Shown: piece after piece, positions 1 to 11,850 of the stretch | Layout: every line of letters starts with the position of its first letter | Position numbering within the stretch: the first letter of the stretch is position 1 | NCBI GenBank assembly: GCA_036346395.1 | Contig: CM070596.1 | Coordinates: 25,396,177 to 25,460,176 of the forward strand | DNA length: 64,000 bases | Source: Hsuehochloa calcarea | Taxonomy: Eukaryota; Streptophyta; Magnoliopsida; Poales; Poaceae | Direction: 5' to 3' | Notes under the pieces: generated by a model | Told to the model about the DNA's origin: nothing | Database searches by the model: none | What the model saw: the letters and a program-made list of their open reading frames with translations, nothing else | Translations under genes and position numbers: made by a program

Positions 1-920
1 ACGATCGCCAAGTCCCCAATTCCCAATGGAACGACGGCTTGACCTTGAATTGCAGAACGAACCAATGGATCGCCTAGTCCTCTCTCAAAGTCCTCGCATG
101 AACTCTGGTTTCGAAAGAACAAGCAATAGCTATGTTTCTATTCTTATGCATAAACTGGTCTGAGGTTACAATGGGGGTCTAACCCTCAATATATAGTGCT
201 CCTTCTCCTCCTTATGGCTGGCCAAGAGGCCCTACTCCTACTCTAATTCGGAATTAGAACTCCTACTCCAATTCCGACTCAATGTAAAACAAAAAGGAAA
301 CTCTAATTTTAAAACCATCATATTGTTTCGGTCATATCTTTTGACTCCGAAGGAATTTCGTAGTGCGTGAGCATCCGTTGGATCGGTCTTGAAGTTAGCT
401 TTCCAACAAGTCCAAAAACACCCCAATCGGACTTCGTATGAGAAAGTTATGGCCTTTTTACTCCGAACTGTCCTGCTGATTCCGAATCCGAATTTGAGGC
501 TGATTCCGAATCCGAATTGAATTCTGAGTTGAATCCGATTTTGAATTTGGTTGGGCTTGTGGAAGTTTCGAATTTGACTTGTATTCTTGGGCTTCTCCCC
601 CTTGCTTGTCTCCCACGAGCTTCTCCTCCATTACTTTGGCTCCGGCGTCCCTCTTGGTTCCGAAGGCTTCAAAATGTTCAAACCTTAGAATGCACAAAAC
701 ATTTGTATGAGGTAGCACCCAATTATGATCAATGACAACAGAAGATTCATTAAGAAACAAAAGCACCTGTTGATTTAGAAGTTTAGCTTTAGCTCTTGTT
801 AGTGGACCAACAAACACTTCTGCACTTGTATTACTTGTAGCCTCACTTATGGCTTGGAGATCAATATGTGTATCGCCACGAATAGGAGGAAATGTATAAG
901 TGTTAGAGATGCCCTCATCA
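1..920 (-). repeat. 3' LTR of element A (truncated by window edge)
   Basis: It aligns without large gaps to 28544-29465. The inner boundary on the plus strand is ...CCTCATCA at 920, so on the minus strand it begins TGATGAGG. A TATA-like run lies near 188-198. The pol reading frame continues through 920 down to a stop at 458, so this LTR encodes about 154 C-terminal residues. A degenerate ATTCCGAATCCGAA repeat lies around 478-540. Confidence 0.93.
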
Positions 921-1827
921 TCCTCCCCCTCTTGAAAAGGCGTCGACCTCGACGCTGGATCATCACCACTAAAGAAAGGTGATAAATCAGCGACATTGAA
1001 CGTAGGGCTCACACCATAGTCATCGTCTGGAAGCTCTATCTTGTAGGCATTGTCATTGATCTTCGCAAGCACCTTGAAAGGCCCGTCACCTCGCGGCAGC
1101 AATTTGGACTTGCGACGTTCTGGAAAACGATCCTTGCGATAGTGTACCCACACCAAATCACCTGGTTGAAAAATCATCTTCTTTCTCTTCTTGTTCGCCT
1201 TCTCAGCATAGTACTTAACCTTGCGCTCTATCTCTTCTTTTGTCTTGAGATGCAATTTCTTCACAAATTCAGCTCGCTTGGATGCCTCCATGTGAGTACG
1301 GTGTTGACTTGGAAGCGGTAGCAAATCAAGCGGCGTAAAGGGCTTGAAACCATACACTACCTCAAAAGGACACATCTGCGTAGTGGAATGCACAGCCCGG
1401 TTATAGGCGAATTCTACGTGCGGCAAACAATCCTCCCACTCGCGTAGATTCTTCTTGATCATGGTCCAAGTAACATCGAAGTGTGCGGTTCACCACCTCC
1501 GCTTGACCATCGGTTTGGGGATGACAAGTTGTCTTTGAATAACAACTTCGTCCCGGTTTACCCAAAGTGTCTTCCGAGTAGCTCATGAACTTCACGTCAC
1601 GGTCCGACACAATAGTCCGCGCACGCGCCATGCGCCTCACGATCTCCACGAAAAACAAGTCGACAATATGCGGCGATCGCCGCTCCTATGGCACGGAATA
1701 AAGTGTGCCATCTTGAAAAACGATCCACAACGACAAAAGCGTAATCTCTCCCCTCTTAGTTCTAGGCAGTCCTAAAACAAAAATCCATACTAATATCCTC
1801 CCATGGTGCATTGGGAACAGTAGAGGG
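458..1827 (-). pseudogene. Integrase (C-terminal two thirds) of element A
   Basis: This holds the integrase core after the B insertion. The frame carries PNAPWEDISMDF with the first catalytic Asp near 1790, then IVSDRDVKFMS with the second Asp near 1610. HPQTDGQAEVVNRTL follows near 1510 and contains the Glu. An intact 334-codon stretch (458-1462) holds EFAYNRAVHSTT, the GPFKVLAKINDNAYKIELP barrel and TFNVADLSPF. It then runs into the LTR with GPLTRAKAKLLNQQ. Frame breaks lie near 1465, 1655 and 1770. The ORF extending into the LTR matches what is known for CRM elements, whose integrase tail can act in chromatin targeting; that role here is inferred. Confidence 0.88.
921..935 (-). promoter_or_regulatory. 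polypurine tract of element A
   Basis: On the minus strand the bases just before the 3' LTR read AAGAGGGGGAGGA, a purine run directly abutting TGATGAGG. This is the expected plus-strand primer position in an LTR retrotransposon. Confidence 0.85.
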
Positions 1828-1832
1828 TATAC
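1828..1832. repeat. Target-site duplication of B, left copy (TATAC)
   Basis: TATAC directly precedes the TGTGAGAC LTR terminus. The same five bases follow the opposite terminus at 23276-23280. Confidence 0.95.
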
Positions 1833-2231
1833 TGTGAGACCCCGGGTTTATCCGACTTGTAATGCTTAACCACCCATTCGGTCCTAGCATCACAAAGCAG
1901 ATAATCCGAGACTCGAGACATGTATACTTCCCAGAGTGCAGTATACACACCTCTTTACAAAGTCCATGCATCAATTCCATTCATTCACATAGAACCGAAA
2001 CATAAACAACAATCCAAAAGATAACATAAATAAAGGATAGTCATTACAAAAGAGAGGCCAACCGGCCAAACAACAGATACATAAAGAAATTTAACAGCGG
2101 AAGCAAAAGTGCCATAAGATGGCCATAAAACAAAAGAGCCAATCAGTGTGCCTTTAACCCACAAGGCAACCGACCGGACCGCCAAGCTAGTCGTCGAATC
2201 CACAACACAACTCGCAAAAGTGAGGCCCTTG
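1833..2231 (-). repeat. Truncated LTR of B (outer left, U5 end)
   Basis: It matches the first ~390 bp of the LTRs at 5674 and 14959. At 2227-2231 it passes directly into RNase H/RT coding sequence that normally lies kilobases away. Both parents share CCTTG at the join, a microhomology typical of illegitimate recombination. Confidence 0.92.
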
Positions 2232-3300
2232 ATGCATAGGCCACTACCTTGCCTTCTTGCATAAGGACACAACCGAGTCCTCGACGAGAAGCATCGCAAA
2301 AGATATCGAAGCTTCGATGAATATCGGGAAGAACGAGGACGGGAGCGGTGGTCAAACGCTTCTTGAGTACTTGGAAGCTTTCCTCACAAGCATCGGACCA
2401 CAAGAACTTCTTGTCCTTCTTGAGCAACTCCGTCATCGGCTTCGCGATCTTGGAGAAATTCTCGATAAAACGGCGATAATATCCCGCTAACCCGAGAAAA
2501 CTCCGCACTTCGGTTCCAAGTAGGTCAACCCATGAAAGAACATCGGCCGACCTTGCTAGGGTCAGCGGCTCGCCTCTATGAAAGAACATGACCCAAGAAG
2601 GCCACTTCCTTCAACTGAATCGCGACTTGCTTGAACTTGGCATACAGCTGGTGCTCACGAAGCTTGCCTAACACGAGCCTCAGATGCTCATCATGTTCCT
2701 CATCGTTCTTAGAATAGATAAGAATATCATCGATGAAGACCACGACAAACTTATCCAAATACTCCATGAATACCGAATTCATGAGGTTCATGAACAAGGC
2801 GGAGCATTGGTTAAGCCAAATGACATGACGGTATACTCATACAAGTCAGAGCGTAGTAGAGAAAGCCGCCTTTTGAATATCCTCGGTCGTGTCCGAACTT
2901 GATGATATCCCATTCTCAAATCAATCTTGGAGAACACTGAGCTCCAGCTTAATTGATCAAAGAGATCATCGATGCGGGCAATGGATACTTGTTCTTTACC
3001 GTGACCTCATTAAGCGGGCGGTAATCAACGCACATGCGCAGTATTGTCTTTCTTCTTTACGAAGATTGCTGACAACCCCACGGAGATGAGCTAGGCGAAT
3101 GAATCCTTTTCTTGCAGCTCATTCATTGCTTCTTCAACTCCACCAACTCGCTCGGTGGCATCCGATAATGCCTCTTTGAAATCGGGCGATCGGGAACCAA
3201 CTCAATGACAAACTCGAGGTCTCGAACTGGTGGCATCCCCGGAAGATCTTCAGGAAAGACATCAATGAAGTCACGAACTGTGGGAACTTTACTAATATCT
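2232..3300 (-). pseudogene. RNase H start and reverse transcriptase, B unit I
   Basis: Reading leftward, RT is followed by the start of RNase H. Visible blocks are FVVVFIDDILIYSKNDEEHD (catalytic FIDD, near 2740), FLGHVLS, then SFLGLAGYYRRFIENFSKIA near 2470 and FCDASRRGLGCVLMQEGKVV near 2280. RNase H ends abruptly at the LTR junction at 2231, so the rest of RNase H and all integrase are missing in this unit. Several frame breaks separate the blocks. RT would copy element RNA to cDNA, but this copy cannot be functional. Confidence 0.88.
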
Positions 3301-3860
3301 ACAGCGGGCTTTGCTTCAAGCGCTAAGAGATGCGGGCCTAGCGCCTTGCGGTAGCGAACCCGCTAGCGGAAAGACTAGATAGAGAGACGCACTTCTTGGC
3401 GCAATCGATTTGTCCCTTATGCTGAGACAACCAATCCATGCCAAGAATTACATCTAAACTTGCTGAATGGAGGAGGATAAGATTCGCAAGGAATCTTACT
3501 CCCTCGATCTCAATTGGGACATCCCTACACTCAGATTCAGCCCTCAACTCCGAACCCGGAGAGCGAATGAGCAAAGGGACCAACAATGGAGTAAAGAGGA
3601 GCTCACTAATAGCAGCAAAAGACTCAGAAACAAAAGAATGAGATGCTCCTGAATCAAACAAAACAGTAGCAGAATGAGAGTTAACAGAAAGTGTACCCAG
3701 CACGACATCGGGTGCCTCCTGCGCCTCCTCCGCTGAGATGAGGTTGACTCGACCACTACCCACGCCTTGGGTAGTAGGGACTATCTTCAGGTCCTGAGAA
3801 GAACCACCTCCTGGCCCGCGTCCTCCATTAGGACGAGGGGCTGCTCCTGTCTTCTTGGGG
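3300..3860 (-). pseudogene. Aspartic protease, B unit I
   Basis: The frame in 3338-4267 reads a zinc knuckle, NKGHYANQCPKK, then GTLSVNSHSATVLFDSGASH with the catalytic DSG triad near 3650. VILGMDWLSQHKGQIDC follows near 3430. Order and motifs are those of a Ty3/gypsy retropepsin processing Gag-Pol. It is followed leftward by the RT block and preceded by gag. Confidence 0.85.
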
Positions 3861-4803
3861 CATTGGTTCGCATAATGCCCCTTGTTGTTGCGAAAAAGCG
3901 GTGACGTCCGCGGTTGTCGCGAGGCCTCTCGGTGACTCGCAGGTGCACGTGATTGGGGCACGGCCTGCGAAGGGCGAAGAACAGTCTTGACGGCCCTGGG
4001 TGTGAAGGCGAGGACGGGACCCCTGAGATCGCCCAACACGAGCGGAAAGAGCCGCTGCGCACGACTTGTGGGCCTCCCACTTGCGCTGCGGGGAATCCAC
4101 AAGTGCTCTCCCGCGTGCTTTCGGAACGATGGCCTTGTCCACCAAGGCACGGAATCCGAAAAGTCAACGATGGATAGCTTGTCCCGCGGCTCCTCGCATA
4201 AACCATCCTTGAACTTCTCTTGCTTGGCCTCATCAGTGGCCACCTCCTCCGGAGCATAACGAGCCAAATGGTTGAACTCGTAAAGATACTCCGTGACTCG
4301 AATGACGCCCTTGCCTGAGCGACAAGAATTCCTTCTTCTTCAGCTTCATCAAGCCGGAAGGAATATGAGAGCGCGGAAGGCGTCTGGAACTCCTCCCAAG
4401 TGACGGTGTGACCGCCCGTTGCATGGCGAAAGCTCTCCCACCAAGACAAAGCCGCACCTCCACCGGTGCGATGCGAATAAGCGCCTTCTCGTGCTCCCCG
4501 CACTCGCGCTATGCGGCTTACGCTCAACGAGACGGCTACCGTCGTCTGCGTCAAGCGGGTCCTCGACCGAGAACGTAGGGGCCGAGTGCGAAGAAACTCC
4601 GCGAGTCCCCACGCTGGTGTCCACCCCTTGCCCGGATCCCGGCACCGAGAAAGGGCGGAAGTGTTGCGCGTGATGACGCCGTAAGAACCTCCCGCCCTCC
4701 GCACGGCGCTCGATTTGAAGAAGGACCTCGCCATGGTCGGAGGAGGAGGAAGATCCTCGTCGACGACCACCGATCGCCTTGGCCGCTACGAAAGTCCCGC
4801 CAT
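3787..4803 (-). pseudogene. Gag, B unit I
   Basis: Retrotransposon Gag capsid region: ALSWWESFRHATGGHTVTWE, then SGLMKLKKKEFLSLRQ and LARYAPEEVATDEAKQEKF are readable across three frames, ending in the knuckle near 3870. The likely start is ATG at 4803-4801, followed after one missing base by a frame seen more clearly in unit II. Frame jumps occur near 4300, 4400 and 4600. Several coincide with CAG/CTG/CCG sites that are intact in unit II, so some may be sequence errors. Confidence 0.82.
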
Positions 4804-5673
4804 CTGCTACAAGAAACTTTGGTTAAAACTAGACTCAAAGATTAAAAGCCGAAAGAAAGCGAAAAGCTAGCGACTAGGGGAATGGAATATCACCCTAACC
4901 GAAAGCCAAAACCAGTATGTGTATAAACTTAGGCATGTTTACAAAAGGACTCCAAAAACGGCAAGGAATCATAAAACCAAAGCTCAACTCCCCAATGCAA
5001 CTAACCCGTATTGAATGAACGAGTAATTGCTTGAGAAGATAAAAATTCAGAATAGTAGGTAAGATCTATTACCCCTAAAGAGCAATGTTTAGTCAACGAA
5101 AATAGTGTTAGATACTTAGCTAACTAGTATCACATCTTACCCTTTTTACCCTACAAGTTTTAATTGATTATCCTCTCATTTTCTACCCCATTAGAAACCA
5201 TCGAGCTTGCTGTCCGGAAATTGAAGTTGCTTTAGTGATTTTGCATCCAAGCTCCAGCCGAAGTCTTCCATTCTAGAAACTTCAAAACCTGGCACACTTC
5301 AATTTGCCAAGCTCAGTGGTCCTATCAGAAACCATTGAGCTTGCTGTCTGGAAATTGAAGCGTCTTTATTCAGATTCCGCATCCAAGCCTCTAGCCGAAA
5401 CCTTCAGTCCAGAAACTTCAAAACCCTAAGAACTTCAATTTGCCAAACTCAGTGGTTCCCAAAACCCATTTAATCGATAACACTATCTTTGAAGGAAGAA
5501 GAGGTAAACAATTTTCAAAACTCAAATTAGAGTGAGATGAGAGGAGAAAGCTAAGATAGGTAAGGAATAAAATCTGAGAATTCCTTAAGCTTTCAAAAAT
5601 CATTTGATACTTTGAAAATAGTATTTTCCAAAATATCCTATACTACAGTCGAAGATGGCTCGATACCAAACCT
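4804..5673 (-). other. 5' leader of B unit I with primer-binding site
   Basis: This is noncoding sequence between the 5' LTR (5674) and gag. The primer-binding site at 5657-5668 reads TGGTATCGAGCC on the minus strand, the initiator-Met tRNA complement with one A missing from CAG. A ~134 bp direct repeat lies at 5193-5326 and 5327-5460. The short reading frame at 5418-5603 has no recognisable domain. Confidence 0.85.
5193..5460 (-). repeat. Two-copy ~134 bp direct repeat in B leader (unit I)
   Basis: Copies at 5193-5326 and 5327-5460 both begin AGAAACCAT(C/T)GAGCTTGCTG and both contain CTTCAATTTGCCAA(G/A)CTCAGTGG. They differ at many sites. The same pair recurs at 14482-14745 and 44708-44976, so the duplication predates the split of B and C. 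Confidence 0.88.
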
Positions 5674-8600
5674 TGTGAGACCCGGTTTATCCGACTTGTA
5701 ATGCTTAACCACCCATTCGGTCCTAGCATCACAAAGCGATAATCCGAGACTCGAGACATGTATACTTCCCAGTGCAAGATACACACCTCTTTACAAAGTC
5801 CATGCATCAATTCCATTCATTCACATAGAACCAAACATAAACAACAATCCAAAAGATAACATAAATAAAGGATAGTCATTACAAAGAGAGGCCAACCGCC
5901 AAACAATGAATACATAAAGAAATTTAACAATGAAGCAAAAGTGCCATAAGATGGCCATAAAACAAAAGAGCCAATCGGTGTGCCTTTAACCCACATGGCA
6001 ACCGACCGACCGCCAAGCTAGTCGTCGAATCCACAAAGACAACTCACAAAAGTGAGGCCCTTGGGGCTCACCTTCTTCCTCTGCAAACAAAAGCAAACAA
6101 AGAAATCGGGTGAGTACATTGAATGTACTACATAAGATATATAAGAATGATAATGATCTATACAATAACTACATGCAAGCTTATTTAAGTGGAGCAAGTT
6201 AGGACTCAAATTTTTAAGCATAAAGCAAGTTTTATTTGCAATAATGTAATAGATCAAAGGCAATTTTGCAATCTGATTTTGTTTGATAAAAGCAGAGTAA
6301 TCAAGTATCAACAACAAGAAAAAAGATCCCGAAGTGACTAAACCATTAGTCACCACAATAGCATGAATTACCCATTCATGCCAACCATGTCAAGTTTTAA
6401 TTTTTAAAACAAAAACAGCTTGTTGAAGTCTAGATCTTATGGAAATCCCAAGCGTGTCCATAACCTAGGACGAGGCTATTCGAATAGTTTTATCCCTGCA
6501 GGGTGTACCAACTTACCCACATGTCAGACCGCCTTTTGCCAAGCTATTAAGCACACTTCCTTAGGTATGCCGGCACGGCTAAGTCCTACGAGACGTTTCC
6601 AATATTGTGAATTATTCACGAGCCGCCTGTATGGATAGAAACCCATACGCTGTGTCTGAGTCATCGTAAAGCCTCGGTCAACTACCCTTCCGGGTAAAGC
6701 CTTGACAACTACGACGCCCTCGAGGTGGAGAGCCTACCCGGAATCTCCACCACCGCACACCCAACACAAGAACACTGAGAACACATATCATGTTTCACAC
6801 AACACACACAACCCCATCCTGCGACTCGGAGATAACCCACGCCAAAGTACTAGGTCAAGAGGGGTCCCATATAACCCTCATGTGGTTAGTACGCAAAAGT
6901 ACTTGGATCAATGGCGCAAGCAACATTTTCGGTCCTTAGGGACACAGGCACCTTTCCTTGTCACACCCAACAATCACACCAACATGCCATTGTGTTAAGT
7001 CAAATCATTTTGTTTCATTTTCGGTTTTACAAAACAAAAGCATAAGGTGCTGAACCAAAATAAACAAAATGATTTGTGTGATCAAGGTCATCGACTAAGT
7101 CGATAACCGCCCAATTCTACCAGTAGCTAAGCATTTCTAAGCATGACATCGCAAAGACAAGAAAAGAGCATAATTAAATCACCGGCTCTAATTCACCAAA
7201 TATGATAATAACTTATGGTTGTGGCAGGGATAACATTTTAATGGCAACAATGCATTAGGAATAGCTACCTCTAAACAGGCAAAAATAATGGGACACAAAA
7301 GCAATGCATACATATAGTTTGTAAACAAGATATTAGACTTTGAAAGTAATGGGACATTTATGATCAAATATCTTGCCCGCTTGTCTGTGGGTCAAGGTGT
7401 TGCCGAGGATCAACAATATTATGAATGTGCTCTTCGGATCCTAACGAAAGCAAAAGCAACCGATAAGAACGAATGAAATACAAAGACCCAACAGTAAACT
7501 CCCTCCAAAAATTCTAAAATTTTTACAGTAGCAAGGTCTTGATTTATAATGAATTTAGCAACAAGAACCAATTGATTTGGATTCTTAATGCCAAAGATAT
7601 GACCAAAACAATATTGCTCACTTTTATAAATCAAAACGCTACTATTCATTAGCAAAATTTTCTGAGCTATATTGAGGTTGGAAACATTTTTAACTTAAAG
7701 ATGAGTTAAAAACATAACCAACAAAATTTGAATCAACCGAAAAGGATTTGAAATGAATTAGTTATGCATTTTACAAGTTATCACATTTTTCAGTTGATAA
7801 ATAAATCCTTTCGGGAATTTCAGAAACGAGAATCGACGTGGCCGAACGAGGAGCGTTGATCTTGGATCAAACGGTCCGCGCCCCATGCTTTACGCGCGCG
7901 CGCGCTGAAGCCTTGCCGCCAACCGTTGGATCCGATCCAACGGTTCACGCGGCCCGTAACGCTCGGTGGTCCGAACGCTCACGCGCGACGCCGAGCCGCC
8001 GATCCGGGATCCGACGGTCCACGTGATCCGAGGTCCGTGGTCCGAACGCTCGCCGAGATCGCGCCGCTGATCGTGGATCCAACGGACCACGCATCGAGGC
8101 GCCGCAATGCACTCAATTTTTCGGCGCGATCCCGAGCCGCAGATCTTAGGATCGACGGTCCAAAACGACGACGCTCAAACCAACGCCCCGCTTTCGCCCG
8201 CAAAAGGTCGGAGGAGAACGGCTGGCCACGGCGGCTCTGGCCGCGGCGGTGCGAGCAAACACCTAAAACGAGTCCCTAATACTCATGCGCACCCAATGGT
8301 ACCAGCGGCGTTAGCTGAGGTGGTCCAGAACGCCGGTAAGCCGGAGAGAACCGAGGTGAGCAAAAAGTGACGAAAACGAAAAATGCAAATGGCTCACCAA
8401 GGGTCCACGGAGTCGGTGCCGAGCCACTAGGGGCTAAAGAGGGTTACCTGGGCGCAAGGGATGCACCGAAAAGAGTCGATGCTGCTCGGGCGAAGAAGAA
8501 TGGCGATTTCGGCCGAAAAGGGGGAAGTCCGAAATTGGGCTGCTCCTTTCTGTCAAAAGCCAAATTGGCAGAGGGTTAAGCTTCAGTGAGTAGAGGGAGA

Positions 8601-9705
8601 GCAGAGGGAGCAAAGATTTGTGGAAGAAAACCCCCGCTGCACCGACTTCACCGAAGCTCCAAACCGCCGATGGCGCCGAGAGCTTCCCGAGAATCTGTGG
8701 CTCCAGCGGGCTTGAGAGTGCTAGCTAGAGCTGCGGTGTGGCTAAAGGAAGCTAAGGGAGAAACCAAGGAGCTTAAATAGCCGGGGATGGCCGAGGGCAA
8801 CGGCGATAACCCGTTCGGGTCAAACCGGCCGTTTGAGCGCGAGAGAGCGACGGGAGCGGTTGGAGAGGGGACGCCTGAGGGAGGAGCACGACGAGCAATA
8901 AATGCGCGCAGAGAGCCGTTGAAAAGCGACCGGGGAAGGGACGGCACGCCGCGACTTTTCTCTCTGCGCACGCCATGGCCATTGCTGACGCGCGAGTCGG
9001 ACGGAGGAAGGAGACGATGCGCTGACCGTTGGATTGAAATCGAACGGCTGCAATAGATCGGTTCGATGAACGATTCAACGCCGCTCAATCCAGACCGTGC
9101 GATGCCGATCCAACGGCTCATTAACTCCGCGCGCCATCGCGTGCTACGGTGCGCGTTAGTTGGTTCGACCGAGTCAAGTGGCTCGAGCCCGAGTCCGGTT
9201 CGAACCCGAGGAACAGTGCAAACCAGTTTAGAATTTGAATTTTAGACATCTGATTTTTGAGGAATTATTTGAGGTAGCAAACAAACTCCAAAATTTATGA
9301 AATTTTAACTGGAGCTTGCTGACCGCAGGAGGAGCTTTCCATAAAATTTTCAGAGATTTTCATGCACTGAAATATTCTACAGAAATTCCAGAAGAGGGGA
9401 AAAATGGGGTTTGACCAGTTTGACTTGCCTCCAAAAATTATCAAATAATTTCTAAAAATCATGAGATAATTCAGAGGTGTTAAACATCAACCCTAGACCC
9501 AATGAAAATTATTTCCAGAGATTGGGCACAAGATTTTTATGGAGGAGGTTTATGACTTGAGTTTAATTGGTGAAATTTGGAGTTTAAATTCCACCAATTA
9601 AAGAAAGAGGTTTCAAACATTGTAACAGTACATGAGGTAGCAAAAGTTTTAACTTATCCTCATTTTTATTACATTTGAAACATAAACCCAATTTGGGATG
9701 TTACA
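5674..9705 (-). repeat. Complete LTR of B (LTR1, ~4.03 kb)
   Basis: It runs from TGTGAGAC to GATGTTACA on the plus strand, so on the minus strand it starts TGTAACATCCC and ends GTCTCACA. A TATA-like box (minus CTATTTAAGC) lies at 8771-8780, so the RNA start is expected near 8740 going left. GC-rich sequence at 7840-8350 and 8780-9180 carries many short CCGTTGGATC/GATCCAACGG inverted repeats. The reading frames inside it have no recognisable domain. It serves both as 5' LTR of unit I and 3' LTR of unit II. Confidence 0.92.
8771..8780 (-). promoter_or_regulatory. TATA-like box of B LTR1
   Basis: GCTTAAATAG on the plus strand is CTATTTAAGC on the minus strand, in a region conserved among all B LTR copies. 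The same box is at about 18070-18080 and 22350-22360. Confidence 0.55.
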
Positions 9706-9725
9706 AAACCTCCCCCCCTTACAAA
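9706..9725 (-). promoter_or_regulatory. Polypurine tract of B unit II
   Basis: The minus strand reads TAAGGGGGGGAGGTTT immediately before the LTR start TGTAACATCCC. The same tract adjoins LTR2 at about 19002-19020 and the C 3' LTR at about 42737-42755. Confidence 0.85.
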
Positions 9726-9746
9726 AATCTCGTCCCGAGATTTGGC

Positions 9747-11390
9747 TTACTCGGTAAAGAAAGAGGGGTAGTCTGCACGGAGACGATCTTCCCTTTCCCA
9801 AGTAGCCTCATCCTCGGAATGATTCGACCACTGAACTTTAAGGAACTTGATGGCACGATTCCTCGTCCTTCGTTCAGCCTCTTCAAGGATGCGAACAGGG
9901 TGCTCCTTGTAGGTCAAATCTTCCTGAACATCAAGAGTTTCCAACGGAGCTTCCTCAGTTGGAACACGGAGACACTTCTTTAGTTGGGACACATGGAAAA
10001 CATCATGTACCCATTCAAGTGCAGCTGGCAGTTCCAACTTATAGGCAACAGCTCCTTTCTTCTCGATAACACGGTAAGGACCGACATATCGAGGAGCTAA
10101 CTTGCCCTTGACGCCGAAACGCTGATGACCCTTCAAAGGAGAGACTTTGAGATAAACAAAATCATTGGGCTCAAAGCTCAATTCACGACGACGGCGATCC
10201 GCATAGCTCTTTTGCTCGGATTGAGTACGTGCGCAAACGATCACGAATAAGTCGGACTTGACTTCGGCCTCATCGATCGAGTCCGCCAAAGAAAGGTCTT
10301 TCACCCGCCTCCACCAATTCAACGGGTTCGACTTTCTCCGTATAAGGCCTCGAAGGTGACATGCCGAGACCGCCTCGAAAGCGTTGTTGTAGGAAAACTT
10401 CGCAAATGGCAAGCATTTCTCCCAATTCTTTCCATAGGAGAGAACACAAGCACGAAGCATGTCTTCCAACACTTGGTTGACTCTTTCACCGCCATCGCTT
10501 GAGGATGATATGTCAATCGAAGAAAGACGAGTGCCCATAGCTTCTTGCGCACCATTCCAAACCGGAGGTAAATAGTGAACCACGATCGAAATGATCGTCT
10601 TTGGTACACCATGCAAGCTCACAACTCGAGATGTAGAGCTCACTAGACGATCGGCACAAGCTTGGTCTTGATCGGAAGAAAATGTGCCACTTTGGTTAAT
10701 CGATCAATAATTACCCGATAGCATCATTCCCTTTGTGACGTGGGCGCACGGTGATAAAGTCCATCCCGATCGAATCCCACTTCCATTCGAATAGGCAAAG
10801 GTGAAGCAAGCTCGCTGACGCGATGCTCAACCTTGACACGACGACACACGCCGCGCTCGAAGAACGAACTTCGCAATCTCCCTCTTCATTCGGGTCCACC
10901 AAAATCTCTGACGGAGATCTTGATACATCTTTGTGGCCCCGGGGTGGATAGACAAAGGCGAATCATGGGCCTCGCGGAGAATCAAATCCCGCAGTTCCAT
11001 GTCCTTTGGAACCACAAGGCGCTGCCCGAACCTTACAACCCCATGCTCATCCTCGAGAAGCACTTGTCGTTCCGTTCTTGACATTTTCCTTGATGCGGCT
11101 TATTCCAAAGATCCGATTGCTGAGCGACCTTAATCCGATCTACCAAGGTTGGTTGCACAACCAAGGCAGCGAGGGAACCCCGCTCAACCAAACCTAAGTT
11201 GAGACGCTGAAATTCCTCCAGAAGGGTGGGTTGACATCTCTAGAGCAACAAGGCATTGCAATGTGCTTTGCGAATGAGCGCATCGGCAACGACGTTAGCC
11301 TTGCCCGGATGGTAGTGAATACCCATGTCATAATCTTTGACCAACTCCAACCATCTCTTTTGCCCGAGGTTCAGATCTGTTGGGTGAACA
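9747..11390 (-). pseudogene. Integrase with chromodomain, B unit II
   Basis: A zinc-binding N-terminal block (LREAHDSPLSIHPGATKMYQ near 10970) is followed by the core (GVPKTIIS, RVNQVLEDMLRACVLSYGKN) and the C-terminal barrel (GPYRVIEKKGAVAYKLELP). Next come HDVFHVSQLKKCL and a chromodomain, PVRILEEAERRTRN to WERED. The second catalytic Asp and the HPQTDGQTE block, both intact in unit III, are garbled here at sites that were CAG/CTG. Integrase would insert cDNA, and the chromodomain would read histone marks. The stop lies near 9747, just before the polypurine tract. Confidence 0.88.
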
Positions 11391-11850
11391 AATACTTTAG
11401 GCTTTTGTGATCCGAATACACTTCACAACGACACCGATTAGGTAATGTCGCCAAATCTTAAGTGCATGAATCACAGCAGCTAATTCCAAGTCATGGGTAG
11501 GATAGTTGAGTTCATGAGGTCTCAATTGCCTTGATGCATAGGCCACTACCTTGCCTTCTTGCATAAGGACACAACCGAGTCCTCGACGAAGCATCGCAAA
11601 AGATATCGAAGCTTCGATGAATATCGGAAGAACGAGGACGGAGCGTGGTCAAACGCTTCTTGAGTACTTGGAAGCTTTCTCACAAGCATCGGACCACAAG
11701 AACTTCTTGTCCTTCTTGAGCAACTCACATCGGCCGCGATCTTGGAGAAATTCTCGATAAAGCGGCGATAATATCCCGCTAACCCGAAAACTCCGCACTT
11801 CGCCATCAAGTAGGTCAACCCATGAAAGAACATCGCGACCTTGTTAGGGT
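11391..11850 (-). pseudogene. RNase H, B unit II
   Basis: The blocks LRRGLGCVLMQEGKVVAYAS, ELNYPTHDLELAAVIHALKI and WRHYLIG are readable at 11397-11594. FGLAGYYRRFIENFSKIA of the RT-RNase H linker lies just upstream on the minus strand. This domain removes the RNA strand of the hybrid during cDNA synthesis. Frame breaks lie at about 11595 and 11640. Confidence 0.82.

Noticed and set aside
7838..8580. Arg-rich frames on both strands
   Set aside because: They are inside a B LTR with GC-rich inverted repeats, are not conserved in frame between LTR1 and LTR2, and are shadows of composition.
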